This document shows, piece after piece, positions 23,301-37,000 of a stretch of 64,000 bases of DNA. Position 1 is the first letter of the stretch, and each line of letters opens with the position of its first letter. Source of the stretch: Aralia elata (taxonomy: Eukaryota; Streptophyta; Magnoliopsida; Apiales; Araliaceae); NCBI GenBank assembly GCA_034770075.1, contig JAVJAP010000352.1, positions 62,001 to 126,000 on the forward strand. The letters are read 5' to 3'. Made by a program: the position numbers and the translations under genes. Below the pieces are notes generated by a model. It saw nothing but the letters and a program-made list of their open reading frames with translations, ran no database searches and was not told the origin of the DNA.

Positions 23301-24271
23301 TACTGATAGGAAATAATGTTCCTATGCTACAGTCGATCAAAATTTGGTTATCTAAATACTTCTCCATGAAGAACTTGGGTGAGGCATCCTATATTTTGGG
23401 GATAAAGATCTATAGAGATAGATCTAAAAGGATGCTTGGCTTGACCCAAGGAAAATACATTGACTCGATGCTAAAGAGGTTTAGCATGAAAGATTCCAAG
23501 AGAGGTCTCATGTTGATGAGCCATGGAATACATCTCTCCAAGAAATAGGCCCCAAAGACACTTGAGGAGAGAGACCGTATGAGTAAGATTCCTTATGCTT
23601 CCGCAATAGGATCTATCATGTACGGTATGATATGTACTAGACCAGATGTCGCTCATGCACTTAGTGTAACGAGCAGATATCAGTCGAATCCAGGAGAAGA
23701 GCACTGGAAGGCAGTGAAAAACATCCTAAAGTACTTGAGAAGAACTAAGGATGTATTTCTTGTCTACGGTGGGTCTGAATTGAAACTAGAGGGCTATACA
23801 GACTCAAGTTTTCAAACGGACCAAGATGACAGTAAATCCGTTTCAGGGTATGTGTTTACCTTAAACGATGGCGCGGTGAGTTGGAAGAGTTCCAAGCAAC
23901 AAACAGTTGCTGATTCAGTGACAGAGGCAGAGTATATAGCTGCAAGTGAAGCTGCAAAGGAAGCTGTTTGGATGAAGAAGTTCATAACTGAACTTGGAGT
24001 GGTTCCTAGCATTAGAGGAGCCGTACCTTTATTCTGTGACAACAACGGAGCTGTTGCGCAGGCTAAGAAATCCAGGTCTCATCAGAAATCCAAACACGTG
24101 TTGCGGCAGTTTCATTTGATTAGAGAGATCATTGAAAGAGGAGATGTCACCCTGGAGCGTGTGGACTCTCAAGACAACATTGCAGATCCATTTACTAAAG
24201 CTTTAACACAACAACAGTTTGATCGTCACTTAGAGAAGATGGGTATTAGATACCATGACGATTGGCTTTAG
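20344..24271 (+). pseudogene. E3 gag-pol polyprotein (copia), three amber stops and one frameshift
   Basis: The ATG at 20344 opens a copia Gag (MSNSLSLRSILDANKLTG). The order is Gag; zinc knuckle CYHCNKLRHWKRNC (CX2CX4HX4C); protease with DTG at about residue 300; pre-integrase HHCC segment from about residue 434 (H-LGH...CESC); integrase core with Asp in HTDV, Asp in LRLDRGGEY and Glu in GVSERRN; reverse transcriptase with QMDVKTAFLNG and YVDD; RNase H with GYTDSSF and EAEY. In-frame TAG codons occur at 21877-21879, 22822-22824 and 23546-23548. Near 23085, about 8 bp are missing relative to E5 and the frame shifts. Only point lesions separate it from an intact copy, so it decayed recently. 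Confidence 0.93.
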
Positions 24272-24273
24272 TG

Positions 24274-24285
24274 CAAGTGGGAGAT
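24274..24285 (+). promoter_or_regulatory. E3 polypurine tract
   Basis: CAAGTGGGAGAT lies directly before the 3' LTR and is conserved in E1 and E5. Confidence 0.85.
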
Positions 24286-26106
24286 TGAAAGTAGTATGCA
24301 CACAAGCCAATCATATTTGATATGATGTAGCATATACTTTGTAATCTTATTCATTTATTATTAAAAGAATTGATTTTCTTAAAAGGCATTTTATATTATC
24401 TACATAGTGCTGTTTTATTAAATGTGATAAACCCATAGTTTTGAGCAATGCTTTTAGAATCATGATGGTGATCATGCTAATGAGATCTAAATTCAAGATA
24501 GCTCACAAACTAAAATTGTTCCTAATCGTTGCATTACTAAAAAGGGGATTAGTGAATCCGAATAAATTAGTACATACGTTGCTTGCTCTTAAGAAGAGGA
24601 TGATTGATCTCATAATCATTTGTGTGGAGACACTAAAGCAAGTATGTAGGTGCTTATTGGAGAATAAGTTCACTGAATGTGGTTCGCTAAGGAATACCTA
24701 ATGGAGTTTTACTCGCCTGTCAATAGGAATTCCTCTAGTGATAGTAGTACAAGTGATCCTTGGACTTGAGATCATCATAGTATCTTCTGTATGATGAGTT
24801 ATACTTTGACATGTCCCTTAAGACCTTTAGGGTATATCAAAGGGTATGATTGGGTATAATAAGTTGTACATGGAGATAGGTCAATGATCAACAAAGAATC
24901 TACCTCGTCTAGTAAAAGATGTGAATGTCCTATGTGATTCGATAAATGACAACTCAGTAGTCCTTGGCCAAGGCAGAATGAAATTAGAAAGGAGTTTCTA
25001 ATTTGCATTATTTAGAGTTGTGGATTTGGGAATAGAAATACATATACTTAAATTAAATAAGACTTGACAGTAAATCCATGTCTTATATTTAATTGGGACA
25101 TTGTATGGTAGAAGGATTGAATTGTACGGTAACTATTCACTGAAAGATTCTTTTGTGATTGATGTTGAAATCTATATTATCTGGAAAGTCGTTGATCGCT
25201 AAGGGGGCTTACCCTTATTGTAGAATAAATGTTATTTATTTAAATGAATTAAATAGTTTAATTTATTTATTTAAATAAGATTAGAATTGTTCTAATTGAT
25301 TTATTCACAACCGGTTTAATATGGAGAACCTAAAGGGTCACACCGCAAAAGGAAAATATTTATTTAAGAAGTAAATGGCATAATTGTAATAATAAGTTAA
25401 GTGTATTTAATTTAATCTATAGAGATAGAATAAATTAAATAGCTTAATATTTATTATTTAATATTTTGGAGATATTAAATATAAATTAATAAGAGGAGTC
25501 TTATTATTATTATTACTATTACTATTATTTAATTCCTAATAGGGATTGGGAATTAATTAATAGAAGTACTCTCCCATGAATTCCTAATTGGATTAGGAGC
25601 ATAATTAATTAAAGGAGTTTAATTATAATAGAAACCCTAATCCTAAATAGTTTAGGGAAGGGTTATTCCTACATCTATAAATAAGAGGAGTCTTATCATA
25701 GATTAGGGTTACACACTCTTGCATTAGATTGTGGAGAGTACTTACAATTTCTATAGAGATAGAAACTAGGGTTTTGCCAATACCCAACTTCTTGAATACC
25801 TATTCTTCCTTGGTGGATCACCTCTAGAGGTCAAACACTTGGGTGGCTAACGTTGATCAAAGGAAGGGACCTCAACGGTGGAATTCAAGGAGAACACGAA
25901 GGACTAGGAGTTGAACTTGTACCCGAGGAAGCTTTGATCTACGAGGGTATAATTCTTATTCTCTTTCTCTTTCGTTTATATCGTTAATTGAGCACATAGA
26001 TTGATCATGGTGATGGTTTGTATAAAATTTTAAAATCCGATTTTATCGCGCTTCCGCTATATTTGTGTAATTTGATTGCATGCTTGCGTAATATACAAAC
26101 CTAACA
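24286..26106 (+). repeat. E3 3' LTR
   Basis: This 1821-bp LTR is the partner of 16787-18607, about 98% identical by eye, with TATAAATA at 25676-25683. Confidence 0.95.
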
Positions 26107-28885
26107 GCAACCTGGAGTCACTAACTTTCAATACAACAAACTAGATTCCCTAATTCAGCGGCTGAATACACCTATTCAACAAACTGGATTCAAACCATTT
26201 TCCCCTTTATTAAATAATTCATTTAATCGTTCTAAAATGCCATAAACATTATACTTTCTCACCAATGACCAAAACCCTTATCAAAAATCTGTATATACCT
26301 TATATAAGGCTTTCAAGCCATAAAAACCCATTTTCAAAATTTTCAACTTCACATAGTTAATTTAATTCATTTATCCACAACTTCATCATTTATACGAAAA
26401 ATAGTAAAACAACTTCAAAATCATTTTTTTCTGGAAATATACTACATATAGTCCCCTTATCAAAATATATTTTTTTGAAATGTTTAAAATCTATTTACTA
26501 TATTTAAATAGTCCAAAATTGCCAAATCTTGCTACTTTTTTCATAAATCGAAACTTTGTTAGAAAATTCTGAAATTGATGGGGTATGTTCTTGCTATATA
26601 CATATACTTTCAGTAATTATTTCATAATATTTGGAGTTAACTACAAAGAGTTATTCGGGTATACTCTTGACAGTGGTCACTCACGATAAAATCCATAACT
26701 TTCATTCTACATGGTCAAAAATCTTTAAATTTTTACAGGACTCACATAACTTCCCATATTATCACCCTAAATCTTCTTAGAATTTTTACAGCATAAAAAT
26801 TGGACAAAAATGCCCCTGGATGTGAACAATCAGCAGGCTTTATAGCCCTTTTTATTCACTACCCAGACTGTTTGTACCAAAACAGTTCCTACGACTTTTG
26901 TACTAATTATTTTTGAGTTCTACCACTTGCGTTTAGTATTTAACTTATATATCTAGCACCTACCTTTGACGGATCGCAAAAAGAGTTTGTAGATCTCAAG
27001 TTATGAACTTACAAAGTGCTAAAAAGTTAAGGTTTTCTAATTGTTTTCAAAACATAGTTTTATTTCTTTTCTTTTGTTAACTATCCAAGCACATTAATAC
27101 ACAAGTTGAGCACAATCAAGCATAAAACATCATCTAACATATAGATTAATGGTTTTATACCCTAAGATCATAACTTCATACCATCAAAAATCAAATCAAA
27201 ACAAAAATAAATAGTTAGGGTTTGTTATACCTTTTTCTTGATTTCCTTCCTCCTTTCTTCCTAGGCTTGATTATGGAACCTTGAAGTTTTGAACAAGGTT
27301 CTCTTTTCTCTCCTCTCTTCCCCCTCTTGCCGTGACCTCTCTCTATTCTCTCTCAAGATATTATTATTGCATTCTATTTTCTCTCTCCAAGTTAGGAAAA
27401 TGAAGATAGAAAAATGACTAACTTTTGCTTTACAAAACTAATTACTTTCAAAGATATAGATACATAAAGTATATCTATATATTATATCATAATTAGCAAG
27501 TACCCTTATCTTACACACTTTGACAAGTGGTTGATGGGTCATCATGACTATAAGTACTTTCTTTTCCATACTTAGAAGCTAACTAACAAAAAATCAACAA
27601 CTCACCATTTTGGAATCCAATGGCCGGCTGCCCACTTCATTCTTGCTTCAATTTTGCTTTTTCTTTTATTGTTTTAATGTATTAATTAAGTTGTTAGATG
27701 TATTCCCCAATTGGGCTAACAATTGGACTTCAATTAAATTCTTTTTGGGCTTACTTTTAATAAGCTTCCAATTGGGCTAACAATTGGACTTCAATTAAAT
27801 TCTTTTTGGGCCTACTTTTAATAAGTTTGGACCACTAGTTTTTCAATATTATTATTCCACATTTGAGCTACTAGTTTATTAAATGTTAGACTAATTTAAT
27901 TAGTCCACACATTAATTATCCAAGTCCATGATTAATTAAATGAGTGGGCTTTGTTAGTAAACTAATTAGGCGAGCCCACTAGTTTTCCCTACTAATTGGA
28001 CTATTAAAATAAATTATACATATAACACATAATTCTCATTGATTAATACCCATATTAATTAATGTACAAAATTTATTTACTTACTATGTTCACTTTAATT
28101 AAATATTTAATTAACTTACTATCTTACCAATTGTTTAATATTAATATTCTTAGGTTAGTCCACTAATTTAAATAACTATTAGTGGGCCCTACTTTAACTA
28201 ACAATTAGTCACATACATTTTCTATATAAGTCATAACATATTTATAATCACTGATAAATAATTATTATACTCATTGAACCACATATTGTACATACATACA
28301 TTCAAATATCATCAATACATATATTTAGTATTCGAATTTCCTTAAGAAGGTAAATTCTTATTATCCATAATATACATACATTTATTTTAAATATAATTAT
28401 GTCAATAATTATATTTAAAATTAAAATCCATAACCATAGATCAAATTAGGGTTTTGATCCGTACTGTCACTTTACCACATTTACCATACTTAGTCAATTC
28501 AAAATAAATTGACTAATCTTACAAATTCATATCATAAAGAAATAATCATAGTAATAATAATAATCATTTCTTAAAATATACTTTTATCATTTAAATAATA
28601 TAGTAATCATATTTTTGTAAATAATCATATATCTTTAATATAAAAATTAACTTATTAACAGAATATAATTTATAATTATCAACTATTTCTTTAATAAGAA
28701 ATTTACTTGAAACCATATATGAAATAAATATATACACGCACACACACACACACACATTCACATTCCTTTCCTTGCACACATTCTCATTCTTGCTTTAATA
28801 TATAATAAAAATAATTTTTATATATAAAAAAAAATTCATACGTAAAATTTCTTATTTTAATATATCAAAATCTTGGGTTATTACA
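26107..28885 (-). mobile_element. Host tract, segment 4, probable minus-strand gypsy LTR to its 5' end
   Basis: The tract starts with the rest of the AATCCAG repeat (to about 26190). It is then AT-rich with no credible ORF, a pyrimidine-rich stretch at 27230-27370, and a duplicated phrase around ccaattgggctaacaattggacttc at 27708 and 27767. A (CA)n run lies at about 28736-28755. It ends GGGTTATTACA, whose complement TGTAATAACCC looks like an LTR 5' end. The layout resembles the tract at 61479-64000. No primer site or polypurine tract is seen beside the end, so a solo LTR is possible. Confidence 0.4.
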
Positions 28886-30536
28886 GTTCGCGTTGCAGCA
28901 ACTGAGTCTGCGTCGCAGCGCGGCTGCGCTGGTTTCTAGTGCAAAAGTAGCGCGACCACGTCGGCAGCAGATCAGTCCCTGTATAAGTGCAGCGCGACCG
29001 CGCTGGTTCCAAGAGTAAAAGTGGCGCGACCGCGCCGGTAATAGAACAGACCCAGTGATGAGTTTTTACATGTATAGTTTGAGTGATGCTAAGTTAGCCT
29101 ATTCTAATGCATGTGGAGAATCGTAAAGCATATTATAAGACTTAATAACATAATGTAGTTGCTCATATGATGATTATAAGTTATGAATCAATAAGTTATA
29201 AAAATTTGTAACTCGATGTCCGTAAGGATTCGAGATGTTAATTATATGTTATGTCTTATATTATGTTATGATATAGATTTCTGATTTTGTGCTATGTGGT
29301 TAGTTAGGGAGTTCAGATCATGAATTAAGTTGGTATCTTGTACTAAAGTGGAAAGTGAAATTGTTAATCATAGTTGTAAGGAAACTAATTTACATTGTGA
29401 TTCTAATGGTATGTAGGACGTTTGGTGAACGTAAATTGTGGTTGTATAGATTACACACGAGGCAAGTTTCCTAAAACTTTACTTTTCATTAAGCAAGTTT
29501 CTAAACTCTACTTTTCATTGAGCAAGTTCCCTAACCTTGGCTATTATTATTATTATTCAAGCAAGGTTTTTCCATAATATTCAACGCTTATATGTTGATT
29601 GAGTTTTCTAGACTTTCAAATGTGTTACTCCAATATATTCGTTTGAAATCCTTGTATTCTACTATTGTTGTAGTTCCATTTTACAAAGATTGTATTGATA
29701 TTGTAATCAAATTGTTATATGGCTAGTGAATCCTTTTGTGTCGACTGGTCCATAGTTGATGATCGTTCTTAAATCTGGAATTTATATCGAAGCTATTCCA
29801 AACCAAACTTCATTTGGTACGGACTCTAATGGTAAAACTGAGTTGAACAACCCTAATATAGAGGATTATACTACGCAATAGCGTTAAAATATTTGTGCAT
29901 AATACATTGTACGAAGGGTTGATCCCCCTGAGTACGAGACGGATAGTCCATAGTCTACAAGACTGTTAAAGGTTACAGTAGAGATACTTGTTAACCTAGG
30001 ACATAGTTCGAGGTCTTATGACCCTCAGATATACTTTAACCTTGGAATCTATATTCAATTCTGGAGCCAAGTTTTCTTTTGAGCTTTCATACCTTTGATC
30101 ATTATTGATTGATTTCAGATAGGTTATTTCACCTTAGTTAAAATCTATTTCTTTGATTGTTCTATTGTTATTGTTATTATACTTGTGAGCAATTGTTTGC
30201 TCACCCTTGCATAAAATATTGCAGATAAAACTGAGAAGTCAGATGAGTCGTCCACTAGTAAGGGCAAAGGCAAGATGCAGAAGTAGCTCGCGATCAGTTA
30301 TTTGTTATGAAAGTTTTGTAATAAGACTTAACGTTATTTTATTTCCACATTGATGGTTAGATAGCCTGGATTTATTTGATTAAAAGATTTAAGTTGTAAC
30401 CCCTTTTTTGTGGGAAGATGATTTATTCAGTTTAATATTATTTATTATCCTTTATTATGGGTAGTTAAACATAAATGAAATGAATAGTGAACACGAAATC
30501 TATGGGATTGAAGTACCCAAATTTGGAGGTGTCACA
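28886..30536 (+). mobile_element. Plus-strand gypsy-like LTR fragment
   Basis: No gene. It holds palindrome array A4 near its left end. At 30190-30240 a phrase around gctcacccttgc is followed by ttgcagataaaactgag, like the region about 300 bp before the 3' end of the E6 LTR. The fragment ends TTTGGAGGTGTCACA at 30536, like the E6 LTR end GGGGGCGTCACA. Copia sequence (E4) begins immediately after. The first codons of the open frame at 30487 therefore belong to this fragment and not to E4. Confidence 0.5.
28918..29035 (+). repeat. GC palindrome array A4
   Basis: GCGC-N4-GCGC units lie at 28918-28929 (GCGCGGCTGCGC), 28950-28961 (decayed, GCGCGACCACGT), 28992-29003 and 29024-29035 (both GCGCGACCGCGC). 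Spacings are 32, 42 and 32 bp. A possible fifth, decayed unit lies near 28890. Confidence 0.85.
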
Positions 30537-32416
30537 CCCTAAGGAAACAAAAGGGTATTATTTTTACAAACCTTCTGAGGACAAAGTGGTTGTTGCTCGA
30601 ACTGGTATTTTTCTAGAAAGAGAATTTGTCTCTAAAGGAAACAGTGGGAGGAAAGTAGAACTCGAAGAAATTCGAGAACCACAAAATATCATTGAACTTG
30701 AGTTAGAACATGAGTAGGAACCACAAGATTTTATGGAAAGTGAACCTGCTCAAATTACACGAGGCATTCGTAGATCTGGTAGGACACGCCAAGAGCCCGA
30801 GAGATATTATGGATTTCTTGTGACTCAAAACGGTGATATGATGCTCAGAGATCAAGATGAGCCTACTTCCTACCAATAAGCTATGAATGGACCAGATTAT
30901 GAGAGGTGGCTTGAAGCCATGAAATCTGAGATGGACTCCATGTATACTAACCAAGTATGGACTTTGGTTGATCCACCCGAAGGGGTAAAACCAATCGGGT
31001 GCAAGTGGGTTTTCAAGAAGAAAACCGACGTGAATGGTAATGTACAAACCTATAAAGGCCGACTGGTAGCAAAAGGTTTCAAACAAGTTCAAGGTATTGA
31101 CTATGATGAAACCTTCTCTCTAGCGGCAATGGTTAAATCCATCAGGATCTTACTCGCTATTGCAGCCTTTTATGATTACGAAATCTGGTAGATGGATGTC
31201 AAAACTGCTTTCCTTAACAGAAATCTCCTTGAGGATGTGTATATGACACAACCTAAGGGTTTTGTCACTCCAAAGGATGCTGGAAAGGTATGTAAGCTAC
31301 AACGATCCATTTATGGATTGAAACAAGCCTCTCAGAGTTGGAATCTTTGATTTGATGAAGCAGTCAAAGAGTTTGGCTTTATAAAAAATGAAGATGAACC
31401 TTGTGTATATAAGAAGGTTAGTGGGAGTCACATTATATTCCTGGTATTATATGTTGATGACATATTAATTATTGGGAATGACATTCCTTCCTTACAGGCT
31501 GTAAAAACATGATTAGGAAAATGTTTCTCCATGAAAGATTTGGTCGATGCAACCTACATTTTAGGTATCAAGATCTATCGTGATAGATCGAGAAAAATGC
31601 TCGGCCTAAGTCAAAGTACATATATTAATAAAGTGCTGAAACGGTTCAACATGTAAGAGGCAAAACGAGGACACTTACCCATGTCTCATGTTGTAAAGAT
31701 CTTTAAGGCCCAATGTCCTAAATCACAAGATGATGAGGAGCGTATGAGAAAGATCCCTTATGCTTCGGCAATTGGATCTATCATGTATGCAATAATATGT
31801 ACTCGTCCAGATGTCTCGTATGCTTTGAGCATGACGAGCAGATACCAGTCTAATCCAGGTGAAGGTCACTGGACATCAGTCAAGAATATCCTCAAGTACC
31901 TGAAAAGGACTAAGGATTCATTTTTGGTATATGGAGGTGAAGACGAACTGGCAATAAAGGGTTACACATATGCTAGTTTCCAGACTGACAAAGATGACTA
32001 TAAGTCTCACTCAGGTTTTGTGTTTTGCCTTAATGGTGGTGCTGTTAGTTGGAAAAGTTCGAAGCAAGAGACAGTAGCCGATTCTATAACAAAGGCTGAG
32101 TATATTACTGCTTCTAGTGCGGCCAAGGAGGCTGTATGGATTAAAAAGTTCGTCACTGAACTTGGTGTTGTTCCAAACATTGTTGATCCAGTTGAGCTAT
32201 ACTGTGATAATGATGGAGCCATTGCACAGGCTAAGGAACCCAGATCTCACCAACGATCCAAGCATATGCTTAGGCAGTACCATCTCATCCGTGAAATCAT
32301 TGGTAGAGGAGATGTACATATATGCAGAGTGCCAACAGATGATAATGTTGCAGATCCACTGACCAAGGCTTTGTCGCAGCAGAAGCATGAAGGTCACACT
32401 AGTTCCATGGGTATTA
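30537..32416 (+). pseudogene. E4 copia pol remnant (reverse transcriptase and RNase H)
   Basis: The fragment starts inside the end of integrase (HPKETKGYYFY) and runs through reverse transcriptase (GCKWVFKKKTDVNG, MDVKTAFLN, YVDDILIIG) and RNase H (GYTYASFQTD, KAEYITASSAAKEA, HMLRQYHLI). It stays in one frame from about 30537 to the final TGA at 32414-32416. It is broken by in-frame stops at 30715-30717, near 30878, at 31189-31191, and near 31348, 31511 and 31653; several fit CAG/CAA-to-TAG/TAA or CGA-to-TGA changes. RNase H has Tyr where E3 has Asp in GYTDSSF. Gag, protease and most of integrase are missing. Confidence 0.9.
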
Positions 32417-32453
32417 AATACATGAGTGATTGACTCTAGTGCAAGTGGGAGAT

Positions 32454-34005
32454 TATTAGAGTTTACGCCCTAGAGGCCAATTCTTTGATGTAATTGCTTA
32501 ATATTTCTTTTGATATTATATTTGATTGAATAAATGAATTATTTTATTATGGTTTTATTTATTGCGTTATATAAATGTTAGCATAATAAAAGTCCTTAGA
32601 ATAATAATACAAATTATATTGCTTCAAGTATGTGACTTGAACATGAGATTATGTAATTACAATTAGTATCATTACTCTTAAATGTCCCTAATCGAGTATC
32701 ATTGTTAATGGGACAATAATGATACATTGAGACTAGTATGTGGATTGACTGATGGCCAAATCTCGTTGGTCATAAATATATGAGATATTGAGTCAATGCA
32801 TAGGTACATGTTAGAGAACAATGTACTGGACAGACCCACCATGAGAATTCTACGTGGAGCATTATGCAAAGTGTCATAAGCAATTCTCATAGTGACAATG
32901 ATGTAATGTTCCTCTGACCTGAAATCACTATATTACTACACGAGAATTTATGAACTTTGATATCATCAAAGATCACATTTAATATGGTGGACAATAAAGG
33001 TGATTATTGGGTACATCATGAATCGTGTGAGGAATATGAGTGATCTAGATGGAATTTAACCCTCCTATGTATTAGGGGTGATATCCATAGGCCTCTTGAT
33101 TGAGTAGGACTATGAAATGCATAACCATGCTCAAATAGTGATTTGTTTGATATAGTCTACTCATTGATCAAGAAAACTCAATTTAAATTATGAAGAGTAT
33201 GACACATTCCATGCCTCGAGTTTAATCTAGGATGTCAAGGTTAAAAGGATTAAATTACATTGAAACATTGGTCACGAAAAGGTTGCATCGAATCACCGAT
33301 CTTATTATTACTTGGGTAGCAGTGATGCATTACTAGATACCGCTCACTGTTTATAATTTATAATATGATTTTAAAATTATTGCCAACATAATAATTAACC
33401 TATAGGGTCGCACACTTAGAACGTAATTAAAAGAGAATTAATTTAAATTGTAAGGATTTAAATATGTCAATATGATTGATAGTATTTAAATTACGAATTT
33501 AAATTAATAGGATAATTTGTATATATGTATATTAATTAAGTAAGACGTAATTAAGATATAATATATATAAATTCGGATTTTCCTTTTCTAGTGGGATTAG
33601 GGTTTTGGTTAATTCTTTTTTACTGCTACATATATATATGATATATCAACTGTTTCAAAGTGTAAGAAGGAAAAAAAACTCTAGCCGTTTTAGAAAAGAG
33701 AGTAGAGAGAAAAACTTCAGAAAATCTAGATCTTGGCGGCTAGTACCTCAGTTCTCTTCGCTACAGATCGTGTGACGATTCACGGAATGTTTGTGTGGAT
33801 ACCGTAGAGACGCAGTTCCGTTGGATTGCGTTTAAGATTCAAAGTTGTTCCAGAGTTTTCATTGTCTCCATTCAAGCTCGGATAATCGGTACCACAAATC
33901 TAAACCTCTGAACTAATATGTTTTCGCATGGATCCTGTTTTAGGGTTTCGAAAATTGTTTTAAAAATTTTAAATTCCGCTGCTTTTATGTGTCGAAAACT
34001 CTACA
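32454..34005 (+). repeat. E4 3' LTR (Angela/BARE-like)
   Basis: It follows the tract GCAAGTGGGAGAT and starts TATTAGAGTTTACGCCCTAG, close to the typical Angela LTR start with TG changed to TA. It ends GTCGAAAACTCTACA at 34005, where E5 gag begins with no gap. The 1552-bp sequence contains no gene; small open frames inside it are spurious. No partner LTR is present. Confidence 0.8.
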
Positions 34006-37000
34006 TTGTTCTCACTGCTAAAAGATTTCTTATGTCCTAAATTCGCCAGTTCCGGCAAATGTTGCAGAAACAACCTCTTAGGAAGAGATTGCTACTTTTA
34101 GAAAGTGGCAAGATGATACAATTTTGGCTCAATGCATCATGCTCACATCCATGAGTAACGAGCTCCAGCGTCAGCATGAAACTATGGATGCTCCTACTAT
34201 ATTGCTGCACCTCAAGGAGTTGTATGGTGAGCAAAGTAGGACTGCTAGATATCAGATATCTAAGGCGATCTTCCGATCTCGGATGACCGAGGGCACTACC
34301 GTTGAGACTCATGTCCTAAAGATGCTCAATTTGATTGATTAACTTGGACAACTGGGGTTCGTAGTGGATGGGGAGTTAAGTCAAGATTTGATCTTGTAGT
34401 CACTCCAGACACCTTCTCACAATTTGTTGTGAATTTTCATATGAATAAATTGGACGTCAGCTTGCCTAAGTTACTTAACATGCTAAAAACTGATGAAGGT
34501 CACTTCTCATCCAACAAGAATCAAGTCTTACTAGTGGATGATTCTTCCAAGAAAAGGAAGAGGCCCAAGGTATCTTCTAAAAAGAAGAAAAAGAAGAAGG
34601 CTAAGGGCAAGGTGAATAGCAAAGGAGTTTGCTTCCACTGCAATAAGCCTGGACACTAGAAATGAAACTATAAGGAGTATCTTGCAGAGACTGACCAGAA
34701 GAAGCTTAGTGAAGCTTTGGTTATAGATACATGTTTGTTCATGATTGAAATAAATCTTTATGAAAGTCAAGGTTCTACTTGGGTATTGGATACCGGTTGT
34801 AGTTCTCGCGTATGCAATCCAATGCAGAGACAAAGCAGAAGTAGAAAGCTAAACAAAGTAAGTAATCCTACGTGTGGAGAATGAAGCAAAGGTTGTTGCA
34901 TTAGCCATAAGAACTTATAGTTTAGCGTTGACTACAGGCAAGTCTATTAAGTTAATAAGTTGTTATTATGTTCCAGTTCTCATTAGAAACATTATTTCTT
35001 TCCGTTGTTGGACAAGGAAAGTTCTCGAATTATATTTAAGAACAATCGTTGTTCTATTTATAATAATAATGTTTTGTTTGAAACTGAAAGATTACTTGAT
35101 AGACTTTGTATATTTGACTTACGTGAAAATAATTTTGCAAATTGAACAAACTAGTAAAAGAAAAAGGAGATGGTCATTCAAAGAGTTAAATATGTGTATT
35201 TGATGAAATACAAGTCTGAATCATTTGAAAGGTTCAAAGAATTCAGAAGTGAAACAAATTGACCAAGTATTAAGATTCTTTGATCAAATCGAAGAAGGAT
35301 ACTTGTGCAATGAGTTTCTCGATCATCTTAAAATGGTATTTTCTCATAATGGATACCTCATTATACGCAATAATTGATTGGTGTATCTAAAAGGAGAAAT
35401 CGTACCTTGTTAGACAAGGTGCAGTCTATGATGATTTTTACCGACATTCCAATATTCATCTCGGTTATGCCCTAGAAACGACTGTATATCTACAAAATAA
35501 GGTAACCTCAAAAATTCGGCCCCAAGACTCAATAAAAGTTATGGATAGGGAGGATTCCTAGTCTTAAGTATGTTAAGATAAGGGGTTGTCCAACTTATGT
35601 GAAAAATATTTCAAAAGATAAGTTTGGGACAAAATCTGACAAGTGCAGATTTGTGGAATATCCTAAAAAAGTTTAGGGTATTATTACTATAATCCTACAC
35701 GCTGCCTTCTTAGATAAAAATATTTATCATTAAAGGAGCTAGTGGGAGGGTAATAGATCTTGAAGGAGTTCAAGAACCACAAAGCACTTTAAGTCAAATC
35801 GAGGAACCTGTAGATAGACCTATTGTAGCACAACCGAATTATAAATCTGGAAGAGTACCGAAGATACCTTGGAGGTATGGATTCATCATAAACGATGATG
35901 ATTAGGTACGCATCATAGATGATGATGATCCAGTTATATACGATGAGGCTATGAGTAGTAGACACTCAAAGAAATGGCAGATGGCCATGACATCCGAAAT
36001 AGACTCCATGTATGAGAACCAAGTATAGACTCTATCGAAAGGTATAGTGCTTAGAGGGTGTATATGGGTCTTTAATAGAAAGACTGAGGCAAATAGCAAG
36101 GTGGAGACCTATAAGACCAGACCTGTTTAAAAGGTTTCAAATAAAGTCAAGGAGTTGACTGTAATAAAACCTTATTACCGGGTAATGCTCAAGTCCATTT
36201 GGATTTTGCTTGTGATTGCAGCTTATTATTACGAAATCTGGCAAATGGATGTGGAGACATCCTTCCTCAATGAAGATTTGAGGAGAATGTATGCATGATA
36301 CAGCTAGATGGATTTGTTTCAATGGTTGAAGCAAATCATGTATATAAGCTACAACAATCCATTTATGGATTAAAGCAAGCTTCTTAAAGATGGAACATTC
36401 GTTTTGATGAGACAATCAAAAGAATTTGATTTTATCAAAAATGATAATGAACCTAGTATGTACAAAAGGGTCAGTTGGAGCGCTGTGACATTCCTAGTAT
36501 TATATGTTGATATACTACTGATAAGGAATGACACACCAATGCTACAATCAGTAAAGATAAAATTGTCTAAACATTCCTCCATGAATGACTTGGGAGGAGC
36601 ATCCTATAAATTGGGAATATAAATCTATATAGATAGATTTAAAAGGATGTTCGGCTTGACCCAATGAACGTATATTCATTCGATGCTAAAGGCGTTTAGC
36701 ATGGCAAATCCAAGAGAGGTCTTATGATGATGAGCCATAGAGTGTATCTCTCTAAAATTGTCCCTAATTAAAAGAGAGATCGCATGAGTTATTATCATGT
36801 ATGCAATGAATATACAAGGCCTGATGTTGATCAGTCATATTCTGGAAAAGATCACTGTAAGACAGTGAATAACATTTTTAAGTACCTAACCAGTATTGAG
36901 GATGTGATCATGATACATGGTGGGTCTGAATTAAAACTAGAGGGCTAAACAGACTCAAGTTTTTCAGACTGACCAAGACGATAACAAATCCACTTTAGGG

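Larger units (their letters stand above)
16787..26106 (+). mobile_element. E3: full-length Ty1/copia retrotransposon with damaged pol
   Basis: The 9320-bp element has two 1821-bp LTRs (TG...CA), a tRNA-iMet primer site, a 1.7-kb leader, gag-pol and a polypurine tract. LTRs differ at about 35 positions, roughly 2%. The target duplication is unclear: the left flank reads CCAGC and the right flank GCAAC, so only GC, or CAGC if the terminal CA is counted, is repeated. LTR length, leader length and primer site resemble the Angela/BARE-like group of copia elements, but this placement is tentative. Confidence 0.95.

Noticed and set aside
16787..26106. tRNA genes suggested by tRNA-like text next to LTRs
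   Set aside because: Only 12-19 bases complementary to tRNA 3' ends are present. These are primer-binding sites, and no cloverleaf surrounds them.
28591..28779. 62-residue frame with a Val/Cys run
   Set aside because: It is the translation of the (CA)n microsatellite.
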